Assembly: GCA_023014485.1 (NCBI GenBank)
Contig: JAJOZX010001571.1
Span: 502,501-566,500 of the forward strand
Direction: 5' to 3'
Source of the DNA: Bathynomus jamesi
Lineage: Eukaryota > Arthropoda > Malacostraca > Isopoda > Cirolanidae
Length of the DNA: 64,000 bases
Part shown: positions 47,988-57,978 of the stretch, piece by piece
Layout of the letters: the number at the start of each line of letters is the position of its first letter
Numbering within the stretch: the first letter of the stretch is position 1
Made by a program: the position numbers and the translations under genes
Notes under the pieces: generated by a model
Databases searched by the model: none
Told to the model about the DNA's origin: nothing
The model's input: only the letters and a program-made list of their open reading frames with translations

Positions 47988-48293
47988 ATATTTGGTACTT
48001 CTAGGTTATCTCCCCCCCCCCCCTCCGCTAATTTTGATAGAATATTTTCGTTAAAACTAACGAAAATATCACGACTTAACCTAACCAATTATCAAGGGTG
48101 TACAGTTGATCTATTAGTAAATAGTAAATACTATTCCAGAAAGAAACAAACAATGTTATAATTAATAATAAATCAATTGTATGCCCTTGATAATTGGTTA
48201 GGTTAAGTCGTGATATTTTCGTTAGTTTTAACAAAAATATTCTTTCAAAATTGGTGGGGGGGGGAGGGGAGATAACCTACAAGTACCAAATAT
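47988..48293. repeat. Fold-back element 2 (about 120-bp arms)
   Basis: The left arm from atatttggtacttctaggtt is mirrored by the right arm ending aagtaccaaatat at 48293. Each arm includes a C- or G-homopolymer run (near 48011 and 48257), TTTTCGTTAAAACTAACG and aacctaaccaattatcaagg. It lies inside the hAT-like element. It shares the middle arm block with fold-back element 1 at 24.8 kb. Confidence 0.85.
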
Positions 48294-48419
48294 TCATATA
48301 AAAGCTTGAAACTTTGTCATGATACTTCCTATGTAGGTACACAAACTTTCGTAATACAGGGTAAATTAAACTTCCCCCAAAAAATTTTTCAAGCAAAAAC
48401 GACCCGGCCTATTGCACAT

Positions 48420-49563
48420 ACGACAGTAAATCAAGTATCATTAAACATGCTAAATTAACTTTATAAATTAATAGATCAATAAATTAGCAAAGAAACTTTG
48501 TATTTATGGTGCTAAATATTTGTTGAATAAGTGGAACAAACGCAAACAACTGAAGTTCACGATATCGCAAAGCATGCCACACTTTAAGACTAATTTGTTG
48601 ATATATTTTGTTTAATGATGTAATTATTTTTCTTTTGTTGTCCGTTGAAGTAATCATATTCCACCAAAAAAGTAAATACTATAATTTACGATCCTTCTTT
48701 TGTTCTCAAATGAGTGATAAATAAGGGATAATCGATAGCATGAAAAAGGCTGGTGTGGATTTTTTATGTGAATCCTGAAAAAAAATAGGTGTTAACCTCA
48801 TAATACAAGTAATATATATAATTTACAAAATTTTCTACTTGGAAGTTATTCTATTATTCATTCATATCATTAAAGAATTCTGCTGAACCTATTTGGCAAA
48901 AATAGTACAAAAGCTTCCGAGTCAGTGTTTTTCTCTTTCGTTCTTTTTGTTAACTGTTCTCGTTTTGTTTGAAGAGAGAGGTTAATAGCTTAATCCAGGT
49001 TAATACATCCACTGCATAAATTATAACGCAAGTGGATCTTCTCAGTATATGACTATGCAACGTTTCATTTGCATATTTCATACTGCAATTAATTATACAG
49101 TATGTGTTAATTTAATTTTATAATGTGTGGGGTCATTGACATAACTTTGTGTAGGCAAGCTATGCATCACTGACTGTATAAAGCATGTTCTGAAAAATTC
49201 AGCAGCAAATGATTTGCCAGTTTTATTTGTATCAATATTTAATTTAAATGAAATGAAAGTTTTCTGAACGCTTTTCGATTATACAGATGTGTCACTACAT
49301 GGCCTCGAATTTAATATCAATGATTTCTATTCATTTCACATATGAAAACAAAAACATATACATTACAGTCCCATTAACATTAATCCCCTTTACGTTTCAG
49401 AGAAGAGTGCAGTGTAGCGAAATCATCATATATAGGAAGTAAAGCTTCGTTTAAATATAAGGTACATTTCGCTTATCCTCACAGGAACAGGTTTTTTCTT
49501 CACCATTGAACACGTGTTTGCTTTTTGTTATCCTTTATAATAATAAGATTTTAATAATAATGA
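48420..49563. other. Non-coding AT-rich stretch
   Basis: No gene or terminal repeats recognised. Part may be decayed 5' sequence of the Penelope-type element that follows. Confidence 0.45.
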
Positions 49564-50127
49564 ATGTTTGGGGTATTGATGTTTATCAACCAAAATATTG
49601 CAATTCAAACACGAAAGCAAGTAAACGGCAGAGGATTTCAAAGAAACGGGGAGTCTCTTTTTATGGTTAACAAATGTGATGTTTATCAACTAAAACAATT
49701 GTCGCCTACGGTCCCTAAGCTTAAAGCTTATGTTACGTTGCCATTTATAGAATCTTCTAAATTAGTCAGTATGCTTAAGGATTTACTGAATAGATCTTTT
49801 CCCGATTGTCAATTTGTTTTTCTTAGTTTGAATAATGTTAGCCTCTTCACATTTTTTAACCATAAAAAGAGACTCCCAGTTTCTTTGAATTCCTCTGTTG
49901 GTTCCTCAATTGTTTATTTGTTTTCCTATGCGAGTCGCAATGTTCACTACGTAGGTCTAACATGTCTACAATTGAAACAGAGGGTTGACAAGTATAGGGG
50001 TGTCTCTCACAAGACTGGTCGACCTCTGTCTGATCCAGAATCCTCAACTACGCATAACCATTCCGTTAATTGTAATCATCCATTTAATATTAGTAATTTT
50101 CTGTTTTGTATGGCAGACCGGTTGTGA
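49564..50127 (+). pseudogene. Penelope-like retroelement C-terminal (GIY-YIG endonuclease) remnant
   Basis: The frame carries SSKLVSMLKDLLNRSFPDCQ, then RLPVSLNSSVGSSIVYLFSY, NVHYVGLTCLQLKQRV (GIY-YIG-like core, with HYVGLT in place of the canonical Tyr-Val-Gly), YRGVSHKTGRPLSDPESS and NHSVNCNHPFNISNF. The pattern VYLFxC...YVGxT..LkxRi..HrgvS..TG...sxP..S is typical of Penelope-like element endonucleases. The reverse transcriptase is absent, so this is a 5'-truncated fragment. A (CA)n tract follows at 50141-50178. Canonical Cys residues in the YLFSC position are missing. Confidence 0.65.
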
Positions 50128-50136
50128 AAAACCCTC

Positions 50137-50140
<4 letters not shown>

Positions 50141-50177
<37 letters not shown>

Positions 50178-50178
50178 A
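50141..50178. repeat. (CA)n microsatellite
   Basis: Nearly pure CA dinucleotides immediately after the Penelope-type remnant. Confidence 0.9.
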
Positions 50179-50473
50179 CTTTGACTGAAGGGTTTGTTCT
50201 TTGGGAACGGTAACTTAGTAAGGAATAAGAGGATGAGGAGATGGTACATGTTTGCAGTTCCCCAAGAACAAAGCCTTCCATCAAGTTATCATAGAAAGGT
50301 ACGACCGAGTCATGTTGAAGAGGTACAAAGACTCAGAAAAAAAAACATCTACCGAAAATGGACGAAAACCAACTGCGACCTTCATTTCTTGAATGTTTCA
50401 CTGAAGATGAAAATTGAATATCCGAAACGTCTGTAAATAAACATGTACCATCTTCTCGTCCTCTTTTTCCTTA

Positions 50474-50475
<2 letters not shown>

Positions 50476-50510
<35 letters not shown>
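50476..50510. repeat. (TA)n microsatellite
   Basis: Pure TA tract that provides the target site of the next element. Confidence 0.9.
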
Positions 50511-50513
<3 letters not shown>

Positions 50514-51020
50514 GTATTTGACGGCTTACAAGACGCTGCGCCGTGAAAGACGCACCTTAATTTTGGAAAGGTAAATTCAAGAAAAAAAGTTTTTGTTGCA
50601 CTTTATTGTTAATACAATGGATATGTAAAATTCAATAAAAAGAAAACCCAAAAGCCAATAAAGAAAGATAATATGATTATTTGATTATTACTCTTATTAT
50701 TTGTTATTAATCAACTTCAGATTCATTACTGACATTATCATCATTATCCCCATCATCATAATCATCATCATCTTCACTTGTATCACTGTCACTCTCATAC
50801 AATAAATTATCTTCAGTGCCATCCATTGCATTACTTATACTACATTTTTTAAAGGACTTGACCACAATTTCAGTCCTAACATCATGCCATGACTTCAGCA
50901 CCCATTCACACACTTATGCTATTGATGTGCTGTACTGCCACTTTCGGCTTTTAAGACGCAGGGCGATTTTTTAAGGTATTTATAAGGAAAAATGTGCGTC
51001 TTATAAGCCGACAAATACGG
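50511..51020 (-). mobile_element. Pogo-type non-autonomous element, 510 bp
   Basis: Terminal inverted repeats of about 28 bases: left ACCGTATTTGACGGCTTACA, right complement ACCGTATTTGTCGGCTTATA, each continuing into AGACGC. TA flanks both ends. Inside is a transposase tail (50707-50913). A second element with related ends lies at 61441-61669. Confidence 0.85.
50707..50913 (-). pseudogene. Pogo-like transposase C-terminal tail
   Basis: The minus strand encodes CEWVLKSWHDVRTEIVVKSF, KKCSISNAMDGTEDNLLYES and an Asp/Glu-rich end. This is the usual C-terminus of pogo/Tigger-like transposases, in which a KSFkkCGISNalDGsEDd motif precedes an acidic tail. The DNA-binding and DDE domains are missing, so the element depends on an enzyme from elsewhere. 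Confidence 0.7.
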
Positions 51021-51027
51021 TATATAT

Positions 51028-51070
<43 letters not shown>
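51021..51070. repeat. (TA)n microsatellite
   Basis: TA tract between the pogo-type element and a fold-back element. Confidence 0.9.
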
Positions 51071-51075
<5 letters not shown>

Positions 51076-51250
51076 ATTATTTCAAGAAAAGTGGCACGTG
51101 AATAATATTAATGATGAAAATAACCACGAAGGTAAAAGAAAACACGAAAAGGTGCTGATGCGCTTTCGTCTAATGACATGCTCAGGAACACTCATTAGAC
51201 GAAAGCGCTTGAGCACCTTTTCTTGTTTTCTTTTTCATGCTTGGTTATTT

Positions 51251-51257
<7 letters not shown>
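51071..51257. repeat. Fold-back element, larger relative of 5421-5535
   Basis: The arms run gatgaaaataaccacgaagg...cgtctaatgacatg (from 51113) and ctcattagacgaaagcg...ttggttatttccatc (to about 51255), pairing over about 65 bases with a loop near ctcaggaaca. The outer left part (gaaaattatttcaag...cacgtgaat) matches the outer part of 5498-5535, complemented. Both are set in (TA)n. Confidence 0.8.

Positions 51258-51300
<43 letters not shown>
51258..51300. repeat. (TA)n microsatellite
   Basis: Pure TA tract immediately after the fold-back element. Confidence 0.9.
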
Positions 51301-51302
<2 letters not shown>

Positions 51303-51599
51303 GAGACCGACTGAAAATTCCTTTCCTGGCCGTTCGCAAACATCGTGGAATCACAGAAACCGAAAAACACACGTGGTTTTCAAGGAGAGAGAAACAAAAG
51401 GGTGTTTGTCTTCTCCCAAAAAGGCCTGCGAAAAGTTAGCTTTTTACTAGCCTATATAAGCTATAGTTCACTAAAAATCGTTCTCACTTTGCTCGTTACT
51501 CCTCCTCATGTATATCTTCTTTCACGTAACCCCGTTCGACCTCAGTCCTTCAAGCAACACCTCAACAATACACAAAGCGAATCAACACTTGAGGCGACC

Positions 51600-51990
51600 T
51601 ACAACTTAGTAGTGTGAGCTTGTGTACCGTCATGGAGTATCCACATTTGCCGTTGAACAGCAAGTGTCACGTTTTCCAATAATGGCGGTAGATCTTCCCT
51701 TTGAAAATTTAAATACAAATCTCCTGTGAGACGTGCTGTTAATCTGTGAGGGTCAATTAAATTACTCCGAGAATTCCGATCCAAACGTTTATTGAAAATT
51801 GGTGTCTATCTTCTCTCACGAATTTCGTATGGATTTTCATCCCCCCACGAATGCATATTATGAAAATTTAGTACGTCACTTCTTGTGAAGCATGCCTCGT
51901 CCATAAGAAGAATTTTGTTTGCGAACATTGGGTCTTCGGCAAATTTTCTGGATATCCATCGACAAAATTAAAGTCGCGCAGGGATATCTG
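51600..51990 (-). pseudogene. Tc1/mariner-like transposase relic
   Basis: On the minus strand, with stops and shifts: KILLMDEACFTRSDVLNFHN (first Asp), HSWGDENPYEIRE, then LIDPHRLTARLTGDLYLNFQ, REDLPPLLENVTLAVQRQMW and ILHDGTQAHTTK (second Asp). The phrase MDEAcFtRsgv...HnwhxWaxeNPh is familiar from arthropod mariner-like elements. No terminal repeats found, and both gene ends are missing. It is a different lineage from the DD41D and DD34D copies here. Confidence 0.65.
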
Positions 51991-52346
51991 CTGGAAGTAA
52001 ATTCTGTACCGGTTGGATGTGGTACGGTATAACTGTTGTTCCCTTAATGTACACCATACAAAAAAAATTGACCTATTTACTTTTGCAGCTATTAGCCTTG
52101 TACTTGTATACGGATCTTGTTGGACAGCTAGAAGAATCTGTTCTTCTACATCTATGTTTTGTCGAGTTCGTGGACGTCAGAAGTATGACCGCAAAATGTT
52201 TGAGTGCATATGCAATTGCAATGTTGATTAGTTGTTGCAAGGTTCCAACCCCACCTCCCCCATGGTGCCAGTGTCACCAAACAAAAGGTGTATGCAAGCA
52301 AGGGAGAATCCCCCAAGCTGCCACCCAAACCTAACTTAAGAGAAAG

Positions 52347-52350
<4 letters not shown>
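51991..52350. other. Spacer without recognised gene
   Basis: Overlapping short frames in several phases, none with motifs. The segment leads into a GA microsatellite. Confidence 0.45.

Positions 52351-52413
<63 letters not shown>
52351..52413. repeat. (GA)n microsatellite
   Basis: About 31 uninterrupted AG dinucleotides. Frames through it encode Arg-Glu or Ser-Leu repeats and are not genes. Confidence 0.95.
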
Positions 52414-52415
<2 letters not shown>

Positions 52416-52616
52416 ATCCTTCGCCTGGAAATCCAGGCACATAATGAGCGCTCTTGACAGCATCAGCTGACTTAGAAGTCTTAATCCGCCAATTGACTTC
52501 GAAAGCTTAACCAGCCAGTTGGCGTAGTATGCTTCAGCATCGCAGCCATTAGAAGGCTTAATCCGCCAGTTGCCTTAGAATGTCACCAAAGTTTAGATGT
52601 CCGTAACACGGAATAA

Positions 52617-52842
52617 ATAGACTTTTAGGAGCTCATCCCATCAACAACACGTGGCCGAGATGAGAGCTACACCAATCATCTAAGTATAGACTTTTAGGAG
52701 CTCATCCCATCAACAACACATAGTGGAGATGAGGGCTACAACCACTCGTCCAAGTATAGACTTTATGACCTCTAGTATAGACATTAGGAGCCCACCCATC
52801 AGTAGCGCGAGGCCGAGAGGGGCTACAACCAATAGTCTAGAC
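52617..52842. repeat. About 69-bp tandem repeat
   Basis: Copies begin at 52617, 52686, 52756 (short) and 52777 with atagact(ttt)aggagc. The first two differ by few bases and the last is diverged. Words such as catcaacaacac and gagatgag mark each unit. Confidence 0.75.
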
Positions 52843-52867
52843 CTTAATACCTCTCAGCAGTAACACA

Positions 52868-53003
52868 GCCGACTTACCTACGGCATTACTTACCAACACC
52901 TGATTGACCAAAGCCGAATTAAGTACGGCTTTACTTATCGACACTTGATTGATCAAAGCTGACTTACCTATAGCTTTTACTTACCAGCTCCTGTTAGACC
53001 GAC
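52868..53003. repeat. 45-bp tandem repeat, three copies
   Basis: Units start at 52868, 52913 and 52958. Each begins gcYgaMttaMctaYrgc and ends near ttgaYcaaa. They are about 80-85% alike. Confidence 0.75.
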
Positions 53004-53224
53004 ATGATCTCTAAATACGACCCAATTAAGAAACAGAGCTATTAAGCATAAACAAATACATTTATGGGACCAGAGTAGACCGACAAGGTCTCAATAAAAG
53101 GGCAACGCCAATAGTTTCATCCAATTGAGCTTCTCATGATAGAAAACCACCACAAGGCCAATGTGATGCTTAGTGGACAATCTTTCAAACAAAAAACAAC
53201 TATGATAAACCAAATTTAATACAA

Positions 53225-53650
53225 AAACAAATTTTCACCTTAATATACAAATTTATCTTTAAACTATAACATAAATAAACATTAATAAAATTTTGAAACA
53301 AAATAGAAATTAAATTAGGGCTAACTATTTCATTTCTCGTCAATTAGTGAATTATCCAAAGAGCGTGTTATTTAAAACAAATTTTCACCTTAATATACAA
53401 ATTTATCTTTAAACTATAACATAAAAAACATTAATATAATTTTAAAACAAAATAGAAATTAAATTAGGGCTAACTATTTCATTTCTCGTGATTTAGCGAA
53501 CTATCCAAACAGCGTGTTATTTAAAATAAATTTTCATCTTAATACACAAATTTATCTTTAAATTATAACATAAAAAAACATTATTATAATTTTGAAACAA
53601 AATAGAAATTAAATTAGGGCTAACTATTTCATTTCTCGTCAATTAGTGAA
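53225..53650. repeat. 150-bp tandem repeat, three copies, then 31-bp repeats
   Basis: Units start near 53225, 53375 and 53524. Each begins aaacaaattttcaccttaat and contains gggctaactatttcatttct. After the third copy the sequence slides into shorter units (ttcctcgtgaattagtgaat) to about 53710. Confidence 0.85.
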
Positions 53651-53711
53651 TTCATAGTTCCTCGTGAATTAATGGATTCCTAGTTCCTCGTGAATTAGTG
53701 AATTCCTAGTT

Positions 53712-53790
53712 ATTGTCACAAACATTTAAAAACGTAGAAGATTGGGGCTTACTATCCAGCAATAAAGAATTATGAAATGCTTCATTACAT
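53712..53790. repeat. Dispersed repeat, copy 1 (pair with 57456-57536)
   Basis: The sequence gtcacaaacatttaaaaacg through gaaatgcttcattac recurs at 57456-57536 in the same orientation with few changes. No coding content. The pair brackets the region that contains the DD34D mariner. Confidence 0.75.
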
Positions 53791-54767
53791 ATATATATAT
53801 ATGTTACACATGAGCAGTCGCCCATCGCTAAATGCTCATGTCGCCTATCATTGTCTAGCACTCAAGCTCCGAATATGATACCCGAGCAGCCGCCCCCTTT
53901 CAATCTCAAGCATTCAGACAAACCAACGCGATATCATACACTCGTTGTTCTCGTGTTTGCACTTCAACCACTTAGCGACCTTGCATCCGCTTAGGAACTC
54001 CGCTTGGAAACCATGACTTTGAGAACTTCGCGCTCTCTTTATCTCACGGTCAGCTTAGCTGACTCGTGTGAGAGTGGATTCCTTCGTATATAGGGAGGTG
54101 TCCAGACATGAAAATCAGATACTAGAGTAGAGTTCATCGGGAAAGATTAAAGAATAGACCGTAGCGGGAAAAATTATTCAACAGATCTTCTCGGAGTGTC
54201 TCTGCCTAGGTCTCCGAGGGTAACGGGGTGCGATTTGCCCCGTATGACATTAGTTTGTGCTTGAGACCTTAGAACGGGCCGGTGAATGCCTTAGAAGGCC
54301 TTTTTTATCTTCTTTTAACTTCTACCCTGGGTGAAGGGGAGCATTTCACCCATAAGGAATACGCTTTATATCGGAATATCGGGATTGAGGATCTGACTGA
54401 AGGAAACGCCAGCAGACTCAAATCTTATTTATTTTAACGTGACTCTAAATGTCAATTATAGACTTAAGAATCACTTTATATAACCTTTATAAACTTGAAT
54501 AGAGAAAAATACTTTTATAAACATTTGCTTGTAATCCGCTACATGAATTTAATTAAAGTGCCTAAAATTTGAAGTTGACTCGAAGGGCGGAAATAAGGGC
54601 TAAAGGAAAGCCTCCTGGATTCCGTAAGCGACGTAGAAATAGTCGGCGCACTCTGTGGTCACGTCTGGGCTCAACATAGAGAGGGTCCAGACGATTCAGG
54701 AGTACTTTATTATACCCTCTTGGAATCACTAAAATATACCCAAGGGACGTATAATATATATATATAT

Positions 54768-54811
<44 letters not shown>

Positions 54812-55694
54812 TCTATGTATATATATACACACACTACTCTCCGATTTCGTCTTGTAGTGAATCGGAGGATTCTGTGGAGCTCACTTAATTCTCTGAAAGT
54901 TCCCCGATTCTTCTTGTAACGTATCAGGAAATTATTTTTCTCTGTTTAAAACTAAGTTCTCTGAAGAGAGCGAGGCTCGAAGGAGAAGACAAAGATTTTT
55001 TTCTGACTGTAGTTTTACTGCTAAAACGTTAAAAGTAATGCTCAGCCTCTAAGTTAGATCAGCCAATTCAGAATGAACATTGGAGAAATTTTATGGGCTT
55101 TTATACTGATTTTTTTACTGACATCATTATTATTTAATGATGATCTGTTTTTATTATTTATTCTCAATGGGCTGATTTACTTTGCAAAACATTTAAAGAC
55201 AAAACAAATATTTTAGCTGAGCAAGGTCTAGACTGCTGAGCAAGAGGAAGCCGTATTTTTATATTAAACCGCATATTGACAGATCTGATGTTATCATGAT
55301 CTGCCGAATTAACTAAAAATGGAAATTGAAATATGCCTTCCTGCACGAATTACAAACAAACATGCACATGAGCAAAAATTAAATGCTTAAGATTCAAAAT
55401 TAAACATTAAGCAGGACATGACTTCATCTTTTACAAGGAAGAGAGAATGTATACAAGGAATGAACAAGATTACATTATTAAGGTAAATCTAAAAAAATGA
55501 TTAAGTAGTTTAGAAAGAAATAATTCACCAATTGTAAAATAGAAAGCAAATCAAAAATTTATCCAAACTCGTCTCAGCGTTACGCGATTTTGCTCTCTAT
55601 GTAAAAATGAGTATATAAATATAAATGTATATAAATATAACTATTATATGAATATAATGAACATAAGGATTATATAAATATAAGGATTTATATA
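53791..55694. other. Long non-coding stretch with (TA)n at 54753-54830
   Basis: No recognisable gene or element end over about 1.9 kb. Moderately GC-rich between 53.8 and 54.4 kb, then AT-rich. A TA/CA microsatellite sits at 54753-54830. Confidence 0.45.
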
Positions 55695-56985
55695 TCACGT
55701 CATCCTATAAGTAATGTCGTTTTTTAGATCGGAATTTGAAGGACAAAAAAACTCAACTGAAACTTTTTAATCTAGTATATATTTTCCATCGGAATCAATG
55801 ACAATCTGCCAACGTCCTACAAGCTTTTCAATGCCATGTTTATAAAATTCAGGCGGTTTTGAGGCAAAAACGTAAAAAGACTGGTGTGCAGGTCATCTAA
55901 AGAAGTATACTGTTTCTCGTCAAGATAGTTTTGCAGACTCCTGAAGAAATGAAAATCTGAAGGCACAAAGTCTGGAGAATATGGAGGATGTGGAAGTTTT
56001 TCCCACCCAAGCTCCTCAATTTTTGCAGAAGTGATCCGAGCGGTATGAGGACGTGCGTTGTCGTGGTGGAACACGGTTCCTTTCCGATTAACCAAAGAAC
56101 GTCTCTTTTCTTTTAGTGCAGTGTTCAATCGATCCAGTTGTTGACAGTAGAATTGAGCGGTGATTGTTTGGTTGTGTGGTAAGGTTTCAAAGTGTATTAC
56201 ACCACCTTTATCCCAGCAAACATAAGCAACACCTTCCGAGGGTGAAGATTTGGTTTTGGCTGTGGTGTCGCTGTTTCTCAGGCACAAACTCACTGTCGAC
56301 GGCGCTTAACATTCTGGTACAGTATCCACTTTTCATCACCAGTCACTAAACGGTGCAAAAACGGATCTTGGAGTTCACAGGAATGAAGAGCTTTGCTAAT
56401 GTTTACTCGCACCCTCAGATTGTCGACTGACAATTCATGTGGCACCCATTTTCCCAACTTAGGCACTTTTCCGAGTTGTTGCAAATGTCGATGGATGGTG
56501 GACGGGGATGAATTGAGTTTCTGGGCCAATTCTTCGACAGTTGTTGAACAGTCTTCTTCAAGTGCGGCTAACAGCAGGTCATCATCAAACTCAGCAGGGC
56601 GTCCAGAGCGTGCTGCATCTGTCAAACAGCAGTCACCATTCCTAAACTTTTGAAACCATCTTTGACATTTCCTCACATGCAGAATATCGCTGCCATAAAT
56701 GTCCTGAATGTTTCGCGTTGCTTCAGTTACACTATTCCCTCTTTTGAACTCGTAAATCATTATATGCCTGATATGCTCTTCTGATACCGCCATGTTTATG
56801 AGTGGTTCACATAAAGCAAAACACACATCTTCACTGGTCAAGGTCTGTAAAGTATGTGTAAAGTATGTAGCGAAACACGATAGATCTCTTAGATATAACC
56901 TTCGGAAAATTTATGCTTAAGCCGAGTAGAACTAGTTTAAACTTAATCTATCGTAAAAAACGACATTACTTATGGGATGACCTGA
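55695..56985 (-). mobile_element. Mariner transposon (DD34D), 1.29 kb
   Basis: The left end reads TCACGTCATCCTATAAGTAA; the right end, complemented, reads TCAGGTCATCCCATAAGTAA, each continuing TGTCGTTTTTTA. TA flanks both (55693-55694 and 56986-56987). The length is that of a full mariner. Confidence 0.9.
55817..56793 (-). pseudogene. Mariner DD34D transposase (stop and frameshift)
   Basis: The likely start is MAVSEEHIRHIMIYEF at 56793, the usual mariner N-terminus; the frame is open further upstream to 56841. It has an HTH (RKCQRWFQKFRNGD), a second HTH (EELAQKLNSSPSTIHRHLQQ), LVTGDEKWILYQN (first Asp), GTVFHHDNARPHTA (second Asp) and PYSPDFVPSDFHFF (third Asp). Counting gives 34 residues between the second and third Asp, i.e. 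DD34D. A TGA replaces the Trp expected after KRRRQ near 56292, followed by a frameshift. The rest is intact to 55817. Confidence 0.92.
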
Positions 56986-56987
56986 TA

Positions 56988-57455
56988 AATATACAAATTA
57001 TATAAGAATTACACGAATGAATATCAGAATATAGGAATTATTCATTGTTCATTTTTACATGAAAAGATGAAAAGATGAGTATACTAACATTAAGGTCCGA
57101 ATAAAAATTTATTTTTAAACTCTAATATAAAAATAATATAAATAATATAACTTCATATTAAAACTAGATTTTAAGTTTTAGTCGGGCTTACGCAGCAAAT
57201 GGATGGCATTTTCTATGCATATTTATAAAAATGAAATTTATGGCATAACTTTGATATTTTCCACATTTTGGAAATCAATAAATGGAAGTAATATGATTTA
57301 CTTTAATTAATTTCTCTCTTCAACATTACCGCACTATTTTTAATGTGATTGTTTTGGATCATATTAAATCTTACTATTTTTGGAATTAGGTAAATTTTCT
57401 TCAGTGCGATCTTGAATGAAACACTGCCTTGAGGATTTGTTCCCCAATACAGTGT
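56988..57455. other. AT-rich spacer
   Basis: No gene recognised between the mariner and the second dispersed repeat copy. Confidence 0.5.
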
Positions 57456-57536
57456 ATCGTCACAAACACATTTAAAAACGTAGAAGATTGGGGCAAACTA
57501 TCCAGCAAAAAAAAAATTATGAAATGCTTCGTTATT
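57456..57536. repeat. Dispersed repeat, copy 2
   Basis: Direct repeat of 53712-53790, with a longer A-run in the middle (near 57506). Confidence 0.75.
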
Positions 57537-57978
57537 ATTTCTAATCATTTGTATGTATTTGTATCCTTAGTATGTAAACTCTCATTGTATTAATAACATT
57601 TGGCATGAAATATAGTCTGCCAATAAACCTTTTCATTTTCATTCATGCTCTCTCTCTCCCTCTCTCTTTCTATCCGTCCTGCGCATGCCCAGAGTCGACT
57701 ATCGTAGAAAAGGCTAAGCACCGCCCACTGTATGCCCAATCAGGAAGTTAGCAAGCTTGTGACTGATGTACAGCTATTCGTCACTTGAAATGGGGCAGCG
57801 CAGTCACATATAAAATGGGGCATTTTCAGCTCGACACCATATCAGCTGATATTTTGCCCGTGAATAACCACGCATTACTGGCCGTCATCGACACTGTCAC
57901 TCAGTCAGAACTCTATTGTTTAACAGATTTATATGAAGTTAGAGGTCTTGGATAAGCCATACACACACATATATATAT
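57537..57978. other. Spacer with TATA-like element and AATAAA
   Basis: AATAAA lies near 57621 and an ATATAAAA box near 57809, followed 55-90 bases later by CACTCAGTCAG (near 57899). No associated reading frame, so these are weak signals. Short (CA)n/(TA)n occurs at 57961-57978. Confidence 0.35.

Larger units (their letters stand above)
42860..48411 (+). mobile_element. hAT-like transposon with 8-bp target duplication, host of CACTA-like copy B
   Basis: The ends are perfect 12-bp inverted repeats, TAGGCCGGGTCG at 42860-42871 and its complement at 48400-48411. Both are flanked by TTGCACAT (42852-42859 and 48412-48419). Without the inserted CACTA-like element it is about 3.28 kb. It contains a damaged transposase-like gene (45537-47792) and a fold-back element near its right end. 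An 8-bp duplication is the hAT hallmark. The left end and left duplication also occur in every unit of the tandem array. Confidence 0.85.

Noticed and set aside
52152..52470. Frames encoding Ser-Leu or Arg-Glu repeats
   Set aside because: They arise from the (GA)n microsatellite at 52351-52413.
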